DNA of 64,000 nucleotides, taken from the NCBI GenBank assembly GCA_024235415.1, contig JACKML010000002.1, positions 1-64,000 of the forward strand. The letters run 5' to 3'. This document shows positions 43,836 through 51,864 of this stretch, one piece after another (within the stretch, counting starts at the first letter, position 1; the number at the start of each line of letters is the position of its first letter). The notes below the pieces were generated by a model that was not told the origin of the DNA, ran no database searches, and worked only from the letters and a program-made list of their open reading frames with translations. Both the position numbers and the translations under genes were made by a program. This stretch comes from Chromatiaceae bacterium. GTDB taxonomy: Bacteria > Pseudomonadota > Gammaproteobacteria > Chromatiales > Chromatiaceae.

Positions 43836-45185
43836 ATGCACCCCATGCAAAACGACGACCTGTTCGACAACGACGATCCGGGTGGGCGCCCGCTGGCTGA
43901 TCGTATGCGGCCCGCCGGGCTCGACGGTTATATCGGCCAGGAGCACCTGCTGGGCGAGGGCAAGCCGCTGCGTCGGGCGATCGAGAGCGGTCGCCTGCAT
44001 TCGATGATCTTCTGGGGACCGCCCGGTACCGGCAAGACGACGCTGGCGCGTCTGCTGGCCGGCAGTTCGGGTTATGCCTTCGAGACGATGTCGGCGGTGC
44101 TGGGTGGCGTCAAGGACATCCGTGCTGCGGTCGACAAGGCGCGCCACGCACGCGCGCAGAGCGGGCGCGGTACCGTGCTTTTCATCGACGAGGTTCATCG
44201 CTTCAACAAGAGCCAGCAGGATGCTTTCCTGCCGCACGTCGAAGACGGCACGCTGCTGTTCGTCGGCGCGACCACCGAGAATCCATCGTTCGAGCTGAAC
44301 AACGCGTTGTTGTCCAGGGCGCGTGTCTACGTGCTCAAATCGCTGCCGGCAGAGGCGCTGAAAACGCTGCTGCAGCGGGCGTTGTCTGACCAGAAACAAG
44401 GCTTGGGCGAAAGGCACCTCACGATCAGCGAGGAGGCACTGGACCTGCTGGCCCAAGCCGCCGACGGCGATGCCAGGCGCGCGCTCAACCAGCTGGAGAT
44501 CGCCGCCGATCTGGCGGAGTCCGGTGATATCCCGGATGCGGTGATCAAGGAAGTGGCGGCAGGGCAGGTGCGGCGCTTCGACAAGGGTGGCGAAGCCTTT
44601 TACGACCAGATCTCGGCGCTGCACAAATCGGTGCGTGGCTCGTCGCCGGACGGCGCGCTGTACTGGCTGTGCCGGATGCTCGATGGTGGCTGCGATCCGT
44701 TGTACGTGGCGCGCCGGGTGGTGCGCATGGCGTCCGAGGACATCGGCAACGCCGACCCGCGCGGGTTGGAGATTGCGCTCAATGCCTGGCAGGTCCAGGA
44801 GCGTCTCGGCAGCCCGGAGGGTGAACTGGCAATCGCCCAGGCGGTTGCCTATCTGGCCTGCGCACCCAAGAGCAATGCAGTCTATACCGCCTTCAACCAG
44901 GCCATGGCCAGCGCGTGCGATTCCGGGTCACTCGAGGTGCCGGTGCATCTGCGTAATGCGCCGACCCGGCTGATGAAAGAACTCGGTTACGGCAAGGCGT
45001 ACCGATATGCGCACGATGAACCAGGTGCCTTCGCTGCGGGCGAGACCTATCTGCCGGACCAGCTGCGCGATGCGCGATTCTACCGACCGGTCGAGCGCGG
45101 GCTGGAGATCAAGATCGCCGACAAGCTCGCGCAGCTGCGTGAATTGGACCGGCAGGCCATCGAGCGGAACGACACGGGCGAATAG
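43836..45185 (+). CDS. rarA: Replication-associated recombination protein RarA
   Basis: RarA (MgsA/YcaJ) is an AAA+ clamp-loader-like ATPase acting at stalled forks. The 449-residue protein has PLADRMRPAGLDGYIGQEHLL, Walker A GPPGTGKTTLARLLA near residue 58 and Walker B VLFIDEVHRFNKSQQD. The ATTENPSFELNNALLSR sensor region and a C-terminal tetramerisation part follow. ATG 43836 with GAGGGCGG upstream was preferred over the open frame to 43677, which overlaps lolA. Confidence 0.96.
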   Translation: MHPMQNDDLFDNDDPGGRPLADRMRPAGLDGYIGQEHLLGEGKPLRRAIESGRLHSMIFWGPPGTGKTTLARLLAGSSGYAFETMSAVLGGVKDIRAAVDKARHARAQSGRGTVLFIDEVHRFNKSQQDAFLPHVEDGTLLFVGATTENPSFELNNALLSRARVYVLKSLPAEALKTLLQRALSDQKQGLGERHLTISEEALDLLAQAADGDARRALNQLEIAADLAESGDIPDAVIKEVAAGQVRRFDKGGEAFYDQISALHKSVRGSSPDGALYWLCRMLDGGCDPLYVARRVVRMASEDIGNADPRGLEIALNAWQVQERLGSPEGELAIAQAVAYLACAPKSNAVYTAFNQAMASACDSGSLEVPVHLRNAPTRLMKELGYGKAYRYAHDEPGAFAAGETYLPDQLRDARFYRPVERGLEIKIADKLAQLRELDRQAIERNDTGE

Positions 45186-45267
45186 GCCCACAGCGCCAAC
45201 CGATTATTCCTGCAACCTTGCGGGCGCTTTTTGTAGAATGCATTTTTTCGTGTACCCGGGCCACGCC

Positions 45268-45642
45268 GTGAACCAGACCATCGCCATTGCAGCCGGAGGC
45301 GCAGCAGGAGCCGTGTTGCGCTTCTGGATGTCCAATGGTGTCTATGCGTTGCTGGGCCGGGGCTTTCCCTATGGCACGCTGGCCGTCAACGTCCTCGGTT
45401 CGTTGCTGATGGGCTACCTGTACATCGTGATGATCGAGCGCATGGGGGTCAGCGCCGAATGGCGTGCCTTTGCGCTGGTCGGTCTGCTTGGCGCATTCAC
45501 GACCTTCTCGACGTTTTCGATTGAGACGCTGAACCTCCTTGAACAGGCCGACTATGCCAAGGCAGTCTTCAACATGGTGCTCAGCGTGCTGGCGTGTATT
45601 GGCGCGACTTTTGTGGGTGTGCTGCTGGCGAGGCAGGTATGA
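45268..45642 (+). CDS. crcB: Fluoride channel CrcB/Fluc
   Basis: Fluc channels export fluoride as dual-topology dimers. The 124-residue protein has four hydrophobic helices and the signature segments GGAAGAVLRFW, GTLAVNVLGSLLMG (with the pore Asn) and GLLGAFTTFSTFSIE (with the Phe box). A GTG start at 45268 gives the usual 125-residue length; the ATG at 45238 adds ten residues without a ribosome site. Its stop overlaps the next start (ATGA). No fluoride riboswitch consensus was recognised upstream. Confidence 0.92.
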   Translation: MNQTIAIAAGGAAGAVLRFWMSNGVYALLGRGFPYGTLAVNVLGSLLMGYLYIVMIERMGVSAEWRAFALVGLLGAFTTFSTFSIETLNLLEQADYAKAVFNMVLSVLACIGATFVGVLLARQV

Positions 45643-45947
45643 ATCAGGGCGAAATCACGATGGTCCGGGTCTATTGCAGTGAAAAGGGCCATCAACACCA
45701 GAAGATCATCGACCTGCTGCATCGGGAGCATCGTGTGACCGGCGTGACCGCGTTCAGGGGCATCGCCGGTTTTGGCAGATCGGGGCATCTGCACGAAGCC
45801 GGATTGCTGGATGTCTCGCTGGATCTGCCGGTCATCGTAGAATTCTTCGACGCGAAAGAAAAGGTCGCCGTGGTGTTGCCGCTTATCAATGACATCGTCG
45901 GACCGGGACATATCGTTTCCTGGCCGGCCAACGTAAATACGGATTGA
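45639..45947 (+). CDS. DUF190 family protein coupled to CrcB
   Basis: The 102-residue cytoplasmic protein has the DUF190 pattern: MVRVYCSEKGHQHQKIIDLLHREHRVTGVTAFRGIAGFG, then a strand ending LPVIVEFFDAKEKVAVVLPLI. The family has a PII-like ferredoxin fold and is frequently next to crcB, which suggests a role in controlling fluoride export; this is inference. It overlaps crcB by 4 bp (ATGA), so the two are translationally coupled. serS begins 3 bp after it. Confidence 0.88.
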   Translation: MNQGEITMVRVYCSEKGHQHQKIIDLLHREHRVTGVTAFRGIAGFGRSGHLHEAGLLDVSLDLPVIVEFFDAKEKVAVVLPLINDIVGPGHIVSWPANVNTD

Positions 45948-45950
45948 ACG

Positions 45951-47228
45951 ATGCTGGACCCGAAACTTCTGCGAAATGATCTGGACACTGTGGCCAACGC
46001 GTTGGCCCGGCGCGGCTATGTGCTTGACAAGGCAAAGCTCGCTGCATTGGAAGCACAGCGCAAGTCACTGCAGGTCGAGGCCGAGGCGTTGCAGAATGAA
46101 CGCAACACCCGTTCCAAATCCATCGGCCGTGCCAAGGCGGCCGGTGAGGACATCGCGCCGTTGCTCGCCGAGGTCGCAAGCCTGGGGGATCGTCTCAAGA
46201 CCGCCAATGACGCCCTGACCGCGGTACAGGATGAACTGCAGGCGATCGCGTTGAGCACGCCGAACCTGCCGCACGCCAGCGTGCCCGACGGAAAAGACGA
46301 GAACGACAATCGTGAAGAGCGTCGCTGGGGCGAGCCGCGTGGATTTGATTTCGAGCCAAGGGATCACGTGGATCTCGGTGATGGCCTGGCGATGCTCGAC
46401 TTCGATGCAGCCGCCAAACTGACCGGTTCGCGTTTCGCGGTGATGAGCGGACCGCTGGCACGCATGCATCGTGCCCTTACGCAGTTCATGCTTGATGTGC
46501 ACACCGGCGAGCACGGATATACCGAGGCCTATGTGCCATACATGGTCAACCCGGACAGCCTGTACGGCACCGGCCAGCTTCCCAAGTTTGCCGAGGACCT
46601 GTTCAGACTGGAGGGAACGGATTTCTACCTGATCCCGACCGCGGAGGTTCCGCTGACCAACCTGGTGCGTGACGTGATCGTCGACGACAGCTACATGCCG
46701 CGTCGCTATGTCGCGCATACACCCTGTTTCCGCTCGGAAGCCGGCGCTTACGGCAAGGACACCCGCGGCATGATTCGGCAGCACCAGTTCGACAAGGTCG
46801 AGTTGGTACACATCGTGCGTCCGGCCGATGCGTTCGATGCACTGGAGACGCTGACCGGCCACGCCGAGTCGATCCTGCAGAAGCTTGGGCTGCCCTACCG
46901 GGTAGTCACCCTGTGCACCGGCGACATGGGATTCTCGGCGACCAAGACCTACGACATCGAGGTCTGGCTGCCGGGGCAGGGCAAGTACCGCGAGATCTCT
47001 TCGTGTTCAAACATGGGAGACTTCCAGGCGCGGCGCATGCAGGCGCGCTGGCGTAATCCGGCTTCCGGCAAACCTGAACTGGTACATACCCTGAACGGCT
47101 CCGCCCTGGCGGTAGGCCGTACCCTGGTGGCGGTGATGGAGAACTACCAGCAGCCCGACGGGAGTATCAGGGTGCCGGATGTGCTCAAACCCTATATGGG
47201 TGGCATCGAGGCACTGGCGGCGGTCTGA
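45951..47228 (+). CDS. serS: Seryl-tRNA synthetase
   Basis: SerS charges tRNA-Ser and tRNA-Sec. The 425-residue class II enzyme has the N-terminal tRNA-binding coiled coil (residues about 25-105) and motif 2 (HTPCFRSEAGAYGKDTRGMIRQHQF). Motif 3 is NGSALAVGRTLVAVMENYQ near the C-terminus. It follows crcB and the DUF190 gene closely and is the last gene of the conserved trxB-ftsK-lolA-rarA-crcB-serS block. A cognate tRNA-Ser gene lies 7.8 kb downstream. Confidence 0.98.
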   Translation: MLDPKLLRNDLDTVANALARRGYVLDKAKLAALEAQRKSLQVEAEALQNERNTRSKSIGRAKAAGEDIAPLLAEVASLGDRLKTANDALTAVQDELQAIALSTPNLPHASVPDGKDENDNREERRWGEPRGFDFEPRDHVDLGDGLAMLDFDAAAKLTGSRFAVMSGPLARMHRALTQFMLDVHTGEHGYTEAYVPYMVNPDSLYGTGQLPKFAEDLFRLEGTDFYLIPTAEVPLTNLVRDVIVDDSYMPRRYVAHTPCFRSEAGAYGKDTRGMIRQHQFDKVELVHIVRPADAFDALETLTGHAESILQKLGLPYRVVTLCTGDMGFSATKTYDIEVWLPGQGKYREISSCSNMGDFQARRMQARWRNPASGKPELVHTLNGSALAVGRTLVAVMENYQQPDGSIRVPDVLKPYMGGIEALAAV

Positions 47229-47232
47229 CGGC

Positions 47233-48654
47233 TCAGCCGTCGCCCTGGGCCATGGCCGACGCCGGGTCGCGTGGCACTTCGTCTTTGGAGGTCGCCGTCG
47301 GGGAGTCGGCCAGCGAAGCCCGCTTCTTCCGGCCGGAGTCGGGTCCGCTTCCATCTGAGATCGTCGCCACATCCTTGATATGCAGGTCCTGCTGCGGGAA
47401 CGGTATTGACACACCGGCCGCATCGAACGCCTCTTTGACCTGCCGTGTGAGGTCCCAGCGGACTGCCCAATAGTCGGCGGTCTTGGTCCATGGCCGGACG
47501 ATGAAGTCCACGGAGCTCGCGCCGAGCGTATTGACTCGGATCACCGGGGGCGGTTCCTTCAACACCATGGGGTGCGTCGACACGACTTCTTCGAGCACGC
47601 TTTGTGCCTTTTCGATGTCATCGTCGTAGCCGATACCGAAGGTGAGATCGACGCGCCGCGTCGCGCTCGTGGTGACATTGGTGATGACGTTTCCCCAGAC
47701 ATTCTTGTTCGGGATCACAATCACCTGGTTGTCGGGCGTGGTCACGGTGGTTGCGACGATGCTGACCGCTTTCACCGTGCCGGCGACACCGCCGATGTCC
47801 ACATAGTGTCCTTCGTCGAACGGCCGGTTGATCATGATCATCAGGCCGCTGGCCAGGTTGCCGAGGGTATCCTGAAAGGCAAAGGCCATGATGAACGAGG
47901 CGCCGCCGACCAATGCGAAAACCGGCGAGACATCGATGCCGAGCGCCGACAATACGATCATCAACCCGAAGGCCAACACGATCCAGTAAACGACGCCGAC
48001 AAGGAACACCTGCAGCAGTTTCGACAGATTCGGCACGCGGACGATGTAGCGGTTCGCGACCCGCCGCACAAGCCGTGCAACGAACAGCAGGCCGAACAAG
48101 GAAGCGACCACCACCGCAATGTTCTTGGCCGCCTGGATGCCGCCGTCTTCAGCTGCCGTCCAGGCCAGCGCACGTGTCGCCAGGGTCTTGAAATCCGCGG
48201 TGCGGGTCTCCTCGACGATGATCGAGTTGCGGTAGGCGCGAAACTCGGCAATCGCCGCATCGTCACCGCCTTTCTTCTCCCAGCTGTCGACCACGATCGA
48301 GTAACGGTCAAACAGCGCCCCACGAACCTTGGCCAGCTCGGCGAGTTGCTGGCGTGCCTGTTTTGCGACGGCATCCTGGGCATCGCTTTCGGCACGTTTT
48401 GCGGCGATCTGCGCAGTGACCAGGTCCTCGGTCTTGGCTTTCACAATCCCGCGCCATGCCTCGGCGGCGTCGGCCAACTCGGCAACTGTCAGCGGGGTCA
48501 GTCTCAGCGTGAGTTCGTCGGTCGCGATATCCTCGGCCAGAATCGCCGCCGGAACAGCTGTTGTATCGGCGTCCGCGGCTTCCTGCGCCAGGCTGGTGGC
48601 GGCTGTGCTAAACAACATGACCAGGGCAAACGCCCATTTTGCGGCAAATGGCAT
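47233..48654 (-). CDS. MscS-family mechanosensitive channel
   Basis: The 473-residue protein has a signal peptide (about 1-23, ending SLAQEA) and an extended periplasmic helical region (about 40-160). Three to four membrane helices (about 180-300) include a glycine/alanine-rich pore helix near VGGASFIMAFAFQDTLGNLASGLMIM. The MscS beta domain follows (NRPFDEGHYVDIGGVAGTVKAV, VIVIPNKNVWGNVITN). A disordered, charged C-terminus closes it. It releases solutes on osmotic downshock. It converges on serS with only 4 bp between the stop codons. Confidence 0.92.
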   Translation of the reverse strand: MPFAAKWAFALVMLFSTAATSLAQEAADADTTAVPAAILAEDIATDELTLRLTPLTVAELADAAEAWRGIVKAKTEDLVTAQIAAKRAESDAQDAVAKQARQQLAELAKVRGALFDRYSIVVDSWEKKGGDDAAIAEFRAYRNSIIVEETRTADFKTLATRALAWTAAEDGGIQAAKNIAVVVASLFGLLFVARLVRRVANRYIVRVPNLSKLLQVFLVGVVYWIVLAFGLMIVLSALGIDVSPVFALVGGASFIMAFAFQDTLGNLASGLMIMINRPFDEGHYVDIGGVAGTVKAVSIVATTVTTPDNQVIVIPNKNVWGNVITNVTTSATRRVDLTFGIGYDDDIEKAQSVLEEVVSTHPMVLKEPPPVIRVNTLGASSVDFIVRPWTKTADYWAVRWDLTRQVKEAFDAAGVSIPFPQQDLHIKDVATISDGSGPDSGRKKRASLADSPTATSKDEVPRDPASAMAQGDG

Positions 48655-49039
48655 AAGTGCTCTCCATGTTTCCCAGGCGACTCTTTTTCACCCTATACGG
48701 GGCGACATCGACGAGTCAAAGTCGATTGCGAAAAGTCGCTGTATCGATTTCGTATACCCTGACTCCACCGGGAAGTGGCAACAGGGTGTCTGAGCGGGTG
48801 CAAGGCAGACATCTCGAAACCGGCAGAAACAGCAATGAAGAAAGCGTCTGGATCTAACACGTGCTTGCGCGTGGTATCCCGGGTCGGCCTGATCCAGGAC
48901 AGGACCAGGCTTCGTTTTCCACAGGTCTGTGCACATTATTCTTTGGAAACGGGCGGCCCTGCCGCCATTTCATCTGCGTTGGCAACTGAAGTGATGGCCT
49001 CGTTGCCGAGTGCCTGTACCAACACGAATAAGTTGAAAC
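48655..49039. other. Intergenic region between mscS and the four-gene operon
   Basis: This 385 bp region separates divergent genes and should hold promoters of both mscS and the operon starting at 49040. No tRNA, repeat or strong promoter was recognised by eye. A 95-residue open frame (48775-49062) lacks a ribosome site and a recognisable product and is not called. Confidence 0.4.
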
Positions 49040-49900
49040 ATGTCCATGTCAACATGCGTTGAGCAGAATATCGGCTTTCTGCACCCGGGAGTGATGGGTG
49101 CTGCCCTGGCCAGCAGTGCCCGAGAACGGGGTTGTCAGGTTTATTGGGTCGGAGAAGGGCGATCGCTTCAGACGCGTGAACGCGCCTGGGCGGCAGGTAT
49201 GCATGAACTGGCTACTGTTGCTGAATTATGCAGTGAATGCGCAGTCATCGTCGGCATTTGTCCTCCCCACGCGGCAAAGCAGATCGCGACCGACGTGGCC
49301 CGATCGGGATATCAGGGAATCTTTATCGAGGCCAATGCAATCGCGCCGGGAACTGTAATGGAGATAGAGGGCATCATTACCCATGCCGGGGGACAACTGG
49401 TTGACGCTTCCATTATCGGCGAGCCGCCGATTACTGGATCCAGGCCCACGCTGCTGCTGAGTGGCCCTGCGGCCAACAAGGTGGCGGATTTTTTCGCAGA
49501 GGCGTTCGAAGTGGAGTGCATAGGCGAGCAGGTGGGTCATGCTTCCGCAGTCAAGAGTTGTGATTCGGCAGTCCACAAAGGCCTGTTCGCCTTGCTGCTT
49601 GCCAGTCTGGCAACGGCTGAGCAACTGGGTGTCAGGACGGAGCTCGAGCACTTGTGGGCCAGCAAGCAGTATTCATTGCCCTATTTGAGACCTGATAGTG
49701 AGCATCTGCGCCGTGCAGCCAAGGCTTGGCGCTTTGCCGGTGAAATGGACGAAATTGCGGCCACGTTCGCGTCGGCAGGGTTGCCGGACACGTTCCACTG
49801 TGCCGCTGCCGAGGTTTTCCGAAGACTGTCCGACCCCGCAGATCTGAGTGATATGGAGCACCTCCTGCATCGTCTGTCCCGCGGTCAGAAAGCCTGCTGA
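49040..49900 (+). CDS. NAD(P)-binding dehydrogenase, beta-hydroxyacid/6PGDH-like with DUF1932-type C-terminus
   Basis: The 286-residue protein begins with a Rossmann motif (IGFLHPGVMGAALASSARERG; G-x-x-x-P/G-x-V-M-G). It continues with strands like VIVGICPPHAAKQIATDVA and IFIEANAIAPGTVMEI, as in hydroxyisobutyrate dehydrogenases. A conserved IIGEPPITGSRPTLLLSG and VGHASAVKSCDSAVHKGLFALLLASL suggest the DUF1932 helical dimerisation domain; the catalytic Lys may be in VKSCDSAVHKG. The substrate is unknown. It starts the four-gene operon and ends 6 bp before the ATP-grasp gene. Confidence 0.8.
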   Translation: MSMSTCVEQNIGFLHPGVMGAALASSARERGCQVYWVGEGRSLQTRERAWAAGMHELATVAELCSECAVIVGICPPHAAKQIATDVARSGYQGIFIEANAIAPGTVMEIEGIITHAGGQLVDASIIGEPPITGSRPTLLLSGPAANKVADFFAEAFEVECIGEQVGHASAVKSCDSAVHKGLFALLLASLATAEQLGVRTELEHLWASKQYSLPYLRPDSEHLRRAAKAWRFAGEMDEIAATFASAGLPDTFHCAAAEVFRRLSDPADLSDMEHLLHRLSRGQKAC

Positions 49901-49906
49901 CGGGGC

Positions 49907-51853
49907 ATGATGGGCACGCCAAAAATGGCCACACATCCGGTACTCACTCTCGACACCAGGTATCGAAAGCTGCCGGGTATGGCCTACGGCCTTTCCCAGC
50001 CGGTCATCATGGTGAAAATTCACGTCACTGCACTCCCGGGGCTCGACCTGCCTAGGCTTGATGCCGCCTTGCGGAGTTATGTAACAGAGCCTTACCCGAT
50101 CCCAGCCATGGTAGAGGTGGATGCCTCCCGAGGTTTGCTCGAGAGGCTGCACTATTGGCATTCGGCGCTCCAGCGCGAATATGGTGTCCCTGTATTCGGA
50201 GTCTGCAGGATCGGTAACCCACGTCCGGATCCGGAAGACGCCCGGGCTGCCTACTACCCGTTGGTTCTGCCATGCGTGCATGCCAGGGCCAGTCAGGCTG
50301 CCTTGGAATGGGTGATCAAATCCATAAATCTGTTGGTGACGCGGGACTCTCTTGACCAAGAGGAAGAGGATCTGCTTCAGGAGGGGCTGTTGGCGCTGCG
50401 CTCCGCTTTCGAGCCGGTCGCGTTGGGTTCGACCAATACCATCCATTTTCTCGCTGCGGCTGCTCAGCTCGGGATGCAGGTGACGCGTCTGGCGCCTGAT
50501 CTATATCTTGTCGGCCAGGGACGTTTTGGACGCAGGTTGCTTAGCAGCATCACCGATGCGACACCTGCCATCGGTGCGCGCATGGCTGGGAACAAGCTGC
50601 TGTCCGCCCAGGTCCTCGGCCAGTTCGGCATGCCGGTCCCCTTCCATATCGTCGTCGAGAGTGAAGAGCAGGCAGTTGCTGCTGCCGGGAAGATTGGCTA
50701 CCCGGTAGTCGTCAAGCCTGCGGGCGAGGAACAGGGACGGGGCGTGTTCGCCGGGTTGCGTTCTGAATCGTCTGTGCGCAGGGCCTACAACGAGGCAGCG
50801 AGATTCACCTCCGCGACCATGGTGGAAAAGCATTATCACGGTGAAGACTTCCGTTTTACCGTAGCCCATGGCCAGGTCGTAAAGATCATGCATCGCAAGC
50901 CTGGCGGGGTGACTGGGGATGGTCGTAGCAGCATTGCCGCGCTGGTGGCCGAGGTCCAGGCGACGCCGGAGCACGTTCGCTCTTTCCGCCGTCAGGCAAA
51001 GCATCGACTTGACCTGGATGAGGAAGCTGTCGACCTGCTTCAGGAACTCGGGTTGGGCGCCGAAAGTGTCCCGGAGGCTGGGCTTTTTGTCCCCTTACGC
51101 AGGAAAAGCAACATTTCCACCGGTGGCGACTATTCCATTCTCCCCGTCGAGTCGGTCCACCCTGACAATTGTGAACTGGCCGTAGATGCGGCCCATGCGC
51201 TTGGCCTGGACCTGGCCGGAATCGACATCATCATGCAGGATCTCACCATCTCCTGGCGTGATACGGAATCGGTAATCTGCGAGGTCAACGCCCAGCCGCA
51301 GATCGGCTTTCGCGATACTCCGGAAGTGTTTGTCAAGATCTTGCGCACACTGATGGGGGGTAACGGGCGCATTCCCTGCCATCTATTGCTGATTGAGGAC
51401 GTGGAGATCCAGGCTGGTGCCGAGCTCTGCCAGCACTGGGCCACGAGGTTGAATTGCAATGCATGGGCCAGTGTGGCCGGGACATGGATAGAGGGTCGCC
51501 AATGCCAGTCCCGTTCGGTTCACTCATATGCCGCGGCCCGCACCCTGCTGATCAATGATCGTGTCAAAGCCCTGGTATTCGCGATGAGCCCGGCGGACAT
51601 TTTGCGCTTCGGGTTGCCCACGCCTTATCTGACCAGCATCAGGGTGCACGCGGACCAAACTGGTGAGTCCGGCTCGCCGGTACTGCGCCAGGCCCTTGCC
51701 ATGATCGAATTCCATACCGAGCAGATCGTATGGCTGACGAGGCATAGACGCACGCCAGAGCCGGCCGTTGCAGAAAGCCCCGGGGGCTTGGCCATGCACG
51801 CGCCGGATCCCGACGAGGACGAACATCCGCCGGGCAGTTCGTCATCTTCTTGA
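49907..51853 (+). CDS. ATP-grasp ligase, cyanophycin-synthetase-like, without Mur-ligase domain
   Basis: The 648-residue protein has a novel N-terminal part (about 1-165) and then a section like the N-terminal half of cyanophycin synthetase. It includes GSTNTIHFLAAAAQLG, YLVGQGRFGRRLLSSITD and GARMAGNKLLSAQVLGQFGMPVP. The ATP-grasp core follows: PVVVKP (266-271), GRGV (277-280), the RxTVAHGQVVKIMHRKPGGVTGDG segment (317-339), NISTGGD (402-408), GLDLAGIDI (433-441) and EVNAQPQI (459-466). The Mur-ligase half of CphA is missing. In its place is about 150 residues ending in an acidic, Ser-rich tail. It probably joins a carboxylate to an amine; substrates are unknown. It lies 6 bp after the dehydrogenase gene. 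Confidence 0.8.
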   Translation: MMGTPKMATHPVLTLDTRYRKLPGMAYGLSQPVIMVKIHVTALPGLDLPRLDAALRSYVTEPYPIPAMVEVDASRGLLERLHYWHSALQREYGVPVFGVCRIGNPRPDPEDARAAYYPLVLPCVHARASQAALEWVIKSINLLVTRDSLDQEEEDLLQEGLLALRSAFEPVALGSTNTIHFLAAAAQLGMQVTRLAPDLYLVGQGRFGRRLLSSITDATPAIGARMAGNKLLSAQVLGQFGMPVPFHIVVESEEQAVAAAGKIGYPVVVKPAGEEQGRGVFAGLRSESSVRRAYNEAARFTSATMVEKHYHGEDFRFTVAHGQVVKIMHRKPGGVTGDGRSSIAALVAEVQATPEHVRSFRRQAKHRLDLDEEAVDLLQELGLGAESVPEAGLFVPLRRKSNISTGGDYSILPVESVHPDNCELAVDAAHALGLDLAGIDIIMQDLTISWRDTESVICEVNAQPQIGFRDTPEVFVKILRTLMGGNGRIPCHLLLIEDVEIQAGAELCQHWATRLNCNAWASVAGTWIEGRQCQSRSVHSYAAARTLLINDRVKALVFAMSPADILRFGLPTPYLTSIRVHADQTGESGSPVLRQALAMIEFHTEQIVWLTRHRRTPEPAVAESPGGLAMHAPDPDEDEHPPGSSSSS

Positions 51854-51864
51854 TAGGTTAGGTC

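Noticed and set aside
48775..49062. 95-residue frame before the four-gene operon
   Set aside because: No ribosome site, no recognised product and it runs into the operon's first gene out of frame.
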